DNA from: Candidatus Zixiibacteriota bacterium
GTDB taxonomy: Bacteria; Zixibacteria; MSB-5A5; JAUVRN01
Assembly (NCBI GenBank): GCA_030597645.1
Contig: JAUVRN010000005.1
Location: 1 to 19,176, forward strand
Length of the DNA stretch: 19,176 nt
Direction: 5' to 3'
Shown here: in pieces, positions 16,701 to 19,176 of the stretch
Layout: every line of letters starts with the position of its first letter
How positions within the stretch are numbered: position 1 is the first letter of the stretch
Program-made: the position numbers and the translations under genes
Notes under the pieces: generated by a model
What the model saw: only the letters and a program-made list of their open reading frames with translations
The model's database searches: none
Told to the model about the DNA's origin: nothing

Positions 16701-19176
16701 CGTCTCGTTGATGGTGAACGCCACGAGTTCGCTGTCCGCAGCCACACCATCCGAGGCTATGAAGGCGATCGTATATCCGCCTGACTGTGTGAAGCCCACC
16801 GGCCAGGTGAAGATGCCCGACCCGTTGCCCGAATCGACGAGCACGGCGCCGGCGGGCAGGCTGTCGGTGAGCAGCACCGGTATCGTGCTGTCGGGATCGA
16901 TCGCGGAGACGACGAACGAAATCGTGTCGCCCTCGTTGGCCGTCTGCGGTCCGATGGCGGTGAGAATGGGCGGCTGGTTCGTATTCGTCACCGTGATGTC
17001 CACCAGTTCGCTGTCGGCGGTCAGACCATCGGTGGCGATGAAACGTACCTGGTAGTCGCCCGCGGTGAAGAAGTCGGGTGTCCAGGTGAGGCTGGCGCTG
17101 CCGTTGCCGGAATCGAAGAACACGGCACCGGCAGGCAGGTTCTCCGCGCTCAGGACCGGGACCGACTCCGGATCGGTGGCGGTGACACCAAACAGCAGTT
17201 GCGTGCCCTCCATGACCGTCCGTGGGCCGATCGGTGTCAGCGTCGGGGGCTGGTTGCCGGCCTCGGTCACCGTGATCTGCACAATCTCCGAGTCGGACAG
17301 CGTATCGGCCGAGGCGATAAACACCGGGAAGTAGAACCCGCTCTCCGTGAAGGTCGGCGTCCAGGTGAAGATGCCCGTGCCGTTACCCGAGTCGACGAAC
17401 GTGGCGCCGGCGGGTGCACCCGATACGGACAAGGTCACCGCCTGGCCGTCCGGGTCCGTGGCCGCCACCGGGAAGATAAGCGTGTCACCCTCGGTGATGC
17501 CCTTGGCGCCGACGGTCACCAGAACCGGGGCGCGGTCGATATCGATCACCGTGATCAGAATGACTTCCGAATCGACGGCACCGGTGGTGTCCATAGCGCG
17601 GAACGTCACCGAGTAGAAGCCGCTCTGCGTAAAGTCGGGCGTCCAGTCGAAGATGCCCGAGCCGGGGCCGCTCGGTGTGAAATTGGCGCCCGGCGGCAGA
17701 CTCGACGTGGTCACCGTCAACGGGTCGCCGTCAAAATCGATCGCGGTGACGCCAAATCCGAGATTGGCATTTTCGGAGATAATCTTGTCGCCGATGGTGG
17801 CCAGAGACGGGGCGATGTTGGTGCGGGTGACCGTGAAGATCACCTGTTCGGAGTCCGACTCACCCGGCGGGTCGGTCACGTAGAATGTGATGGCGTACGT
17901 GCCTTCCTGCGTAGAGTCGGGCGTCCAGTCGAATACGGCCGTGTTGTCGCCGTTGTCCAGCAGCGTCGCGCCGGTCGGCAGAGGCGACGTGGTAAAGGCC
18001 AGCGAGTCCCCTTCGCTGTCGATAGCGCTGAGACCGAAGTTCAGGTTGAAGAGCTCGGCTGTGTTCTTGGCGCCGATCGGAGTCAGCGTCGGTGCCGTAT
18101 TGCTCTCGAACACGGTGACGGAGACGATCTCGCTGTCGAGGAGCACACCGTCGGAGGCGTAGAACGTGATCGGATAGACGCCGTCCTGGGCGAACGTCGG
18201 TATCCAGTCGAAGACACCGGTGCCGTCGCCGTTGTCCGTGAAGGTGGCGCCGGTGGGCAGCGGCACGGCAGACAGCAGCGGCTGCGTGCTGTCCGGGTCG
18301 GTAGCCGTCACCACAAAGTTGAGATGGGCGTCTTCGGCTATGCTCTGCGGACCGATGGCGGCCAGAACCGGTGATTGATTGCCCGCTTCGAGCACGGTGA
18401 CGCTAACCACTTCCGTGTCGGACAGGAGCCCGTCGTGGGCGACGAAGGACACGTTGTAGATGCCGCTCTGAATGAAATTGGGCGTCCACTCGAATCCGGC
18501 CCGACCGTTACCGCTGTCGGTGAACACGGCGCCTGTGGGCAGCCCGACCACCAGGAACGCGGGTACCGTGCTGTCCGGATCCGCGGCCGTCATGCCGAAG
18601 GATAGCGGCACGTTCTCCGTGGTCGTCTGCGGACCGATCGCGGCCAGAACCGGATTCTGGTTGCCCGCTTCCTGCACGGTGATCAGGACGATCTCCGAAT
18701 CGGTCAGCACGCCGTCGGACGCGCGGAAGGTGACGCTGTACAGCGCGGCCTGGGTGAACAGCGGTGTCCAGTCGAATACGCCCGTGCCGTTGCCGTTGTC
18801 GGTGAAGGAGGCGCCGGTCGGCAGCACGGAGGTGAGCAGTGCAGGGATCGTGCCGTCGTCATCTGTGGCCGACAGGGCAAAGGTGAGTTGGAACCCTTCG
18901 GCGACGGTCTGCGAACCGATCGTCGCCAGGACCGGTGCGTGATTGCCCGCCTCACCTACGGAGATCGTGACGATCTCGCTGTCGACGGCCAGGCCGTCTG
19001 TGGCACGGAAGGTGACGTTGTACGAACCGCCCTGGGTGAAGTCGGGCGTCCAGTGGAACGCGCCCGAGCCGTTGCCGTTGTCGACGAAGCTCGCTCCGGG
19101 CGGCAGTGGTGATGCCGAGAAGGATGGAATCGTGCTGTTTAGAGAGACGGCCACCACCGAGAAGATCAGGTTGACG
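13800..19176 (-). CDS. Giant secreted cadherin-like/He_PIG Ig-repeat protein with C-terminal dockerin (5' end outside window)
   Basis: The frame is open to the window edge; 1791 residues plus a TAG stop are visible, so neither start nor signal peptide can be seen. A GTG at 19157 is in frame but lies inside a repeat and is not a start. The protein is a chain of about 18 Ig-like repeats of some 90-95 residues resembling dystroglycan-type cadherin (CADG)/He_PIG domains. The unit reads PVLAAIGPQ, then EG..L.F.V.A.DPDST, LP.GA.F.D.GNG.G.F.WTP, F.Q.G.Y...F.A.DG and DSE.V.ITV.EAGN. The Asp-rich DPD and ATDG turns suggest calcium binding. About 87 residues before the end a dockerin begins (RGDANGDGAISSAD and GDVNKDGQGNSAD loops, both with intact ligands), ending FVFKGGPPPP, with a polar tail of about 25 residues. 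No cysteine is seen. It looks like an extracellular adhesin or scaffold stalk; partner unknown. It is separated from the subtilase operon by a hairpin and a promoter. Confidence 0.92.
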   Translation of the reverse strand, partial: VNLIFSVVAVSLNSTIPSFSASPLPPGASFVDNGNGSGAFHWTPDFTQGGSYNVTFRATDGLAVDSEIVTISVGEAGNHAPVLATIGSQTVAEGFQLTFALSATDDDGTIPALLTSVLPTGASFTDNGNGTGVFDWTPLFTQAALYSVTFRASDGVLTDSEIVLITVQEAGNQNPVLAAIGPQTTTENVPLSFGMTAADPDSTVPAFLVVGLPTGAVFTDSGNGRAGFEWTPNFIQSGIYNVSFVAHDGLLSDTEVVSVTVLEAGNQSPVLAAIGPQSIAEDAHLNFVVTATDPDSTQPLLSAVPLPTGATFTDNGDGTGVFDWIPTFAQDGVYPITFYASDGVLLDSEIVSVTVFESNTAPTLTPIGAKNTAELFNLNFGLSAIDSEGDSLAFTTSPLPTGATLLDNGDNTAVFDWTPDSTQEGTYAITFYVTDPPGESDSEQVIFTVTRTNIAPSLATIGDKIISENANLGFGVTAIDFDGDPLTVTTSSLPPGANFTPSGPGSGIFDWTPDFTQSGFYSVTFRAMDTTGAVDSEVILITVIDIDRAPVLVTVGAKGITEGDTLIFPVAATDPDGQAVTLSVSGAPAGATFVDSGNGTGIFTWTPTFTESGFYFPVFIASADTLSDSEIVQITVTEAGNQPPTLTPIGPRTVMEGTQLLFGVTATDPESVPVLSAENLPAGAVFFDSGNGSASLTWTPDFFTAGDYQVRFIATDGLTADSELVDITVTNTNQPPILTAIGPQTANEGDTISFVVSAIDPDSTIPVLLTDSLPAGAVLVDSGNGSGIFTWPVGFTQSGGYTIAFIASDGVAADSELVAFTINETGNQPPAWTPVADTVISEGQVLSLVLVADDPDGPTLTLSSDSLPTNATFADSTGGVGYFDFAPTFVQAGIYTFTFYATDGILADTLSFQVAVGEAGDQPPVFDSASANAEPVVNEGDTLMLRISAVDPESTAVTLSATGLPPNASFVDSANGAGLLTFLPNFLQAGEYNITLLATDQGIPPLTQLLPLTVTVVDVNQPPVIDSIGPRTAVIEQPLAFDVSARDTTAGVGNQLFLTTTALPTGATFIDSGNGTGRFEWTPTDTQVGDYPITFTVTDNGTPALNAQETVLVTVVTTNRAPILAPIGAKFVLEGDTLQFLITAVDPDSTIPSFEVVNAPPSAVVNDLGNGSALFTYVPAFVEAGIRSIEFRATDGLLYDKEVVLVQIGEAGNQPPTMIVQGPASVSELDTLIATIRANDPDSTANPIELLSPLPENASFVDQGDGTATFEFAPWFTQEGGYSLDFATDDGEFVDTINYSFTVTDIGNQSPFLHAFGNPALPIPDMMFREELRDSLFVGASDFDSTVAVLTVRPATLPAGATFIDFGNGSGRLSWKPTFDDAGIYQVTFVATDAADASLFDTQLVTLIVDNFFPAPVWNPTIPKSYTVAEGTTLDLTLDAIPIDTIPRFRADYLPPNALFIDNQDGTARLLFSPSFFQAGQDSAVLFAVHPEDSTIETPLKLTFLIPNTTQPPIWQPRNDTSITENSFLRIFLVADDPDGTVPLLRAENLPFGAQFDVPLTGSGSATGRLQWTPDFSQQGAYTIDFIASDGTGEDTLSLTITVLEAGNQPPVFTILPTDQALIIPETLTVVVAAIDPDSTTPSLRAENLPANATFTDLGNGSGTFFFAPDITQEDSIYDVRYIAEDAGGLADTVYATYFVYNFIRGDANGDGAISSADIVFLTNFVFKAGPPPQPMAAGDVNKDGQGNSADVIYLINFVFKGGPPPPMASERDDGWPGDPATDPTALAGAQ
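14073..19176 (-). repeat. Array of about 18 Ig/cadherin-like protein repeats
   Basis: Units of about 280 bp encode the same beta-sandwich. Starts are recognisable at NQ(P/S)PVLxxIGPQ-type linkers and centres at DxGNGxGxFxWTP. The copies nearest the window edge (N-terminal) follow the consensus closely; the last four or five before the dockerin deviate, and one near 14620-14890 has lost most of the GNG/WTP core. The array continues beyond the window. Confidence 0.85.

Noticed and set aside
17199..18374. Plus-strand open frame of 391 codons with internal repetition
   Set aside because: Its repetition mirrors the Ig-repeat array on the minus strand; it is not an independent repeat protein.
19155..19157. 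GTG as start of the giant repeat protein
   Set aside because: The frame continues upstream to the window edge with residues VNLIFSV that fit the repeat consensus, and no signal peptide follows the GTG.
14073..19176. CRISPR array, suggested by regular spacing
   Set aside because: The period is about 280 bp, copies are only similar at protein level and lie in one open frame; there are no short identical repeats with unique spacers.

Overview
The window looks like part of a bacterial chromosome from the FCB supergroup, most likely candidate phylum Zixibacteria or a close relative. This is an inference from protein style only. The signs are very large secreted beta-repeat proteins, type I dockerins whose second repeat runs into a conserved FKGG(P/S)PP ending, and FlgD-like/T9SS-type C-terminal domains with an N-(Y/F)-PNPFN motif that end in LLK or LMK. 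DNA is GC-rich. Every supportable gene lies on the minus strand, so transcription runs from high to low coordinates.

Layout in transcription order. (1) 19176-13800: the 3' part of a giant secreted protein with about 18 cadherin-like/He_PIG-like Ig repeats and a C-terminal dockerin; its start is outside the window. (2) 13799-13426: a 374-bp gap with a terminator-like hairpin, a good sigma70-like promoter and a leader of about 165 nt. (3) 13425-8611: two tandem secreted subtilisin-like (S8) proteins in one probable operon. Each has propeptide, protease domain, PKD domain, cohesin-like module and dockerin. The upstream one has Arg where the catalytic His should be; the downstream one has an intact Asp/His/Ser triad. 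(4) 8390-7521 and 7353-6526: two small secreted proteins, each a cohesin-like module plus a FlgD-like/T9SS-type C-terminal domain, each with its own rho-independent terminator. (5) 6315-1084: a 1743-residue secreted protein with about eleven HYDIN/ASPM-type choice-of-anchor repeats, a cohesin-like module and the same type of C-terminal domain, followed by a strong terminator. (6) 1019-1: a 3'-truncated NifS/IscS-type cysteine desulfurase, a housekeeping gene that looks functionally unrelated to the rest.

The six exported proteins fall into two classes. Three carry dockerins (the giant repeat protein and the two subtilases). Three carry the FlgD/T9SS-type tail. The three tail-bearing proteins all have Gln as the first predicted mature residue after the signal peptide, while the two subtilases do not. 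Five of the six share a cohesin-like module in front of the terminal tag. The main hypothesis is an extracellular or surface assembly in which tail-anchored cohesin-like proteins could hold dockerin-bearing subtilases, one of them apparently a pseudoprotease. Binding and localisation cannot be shown from sequence alone.
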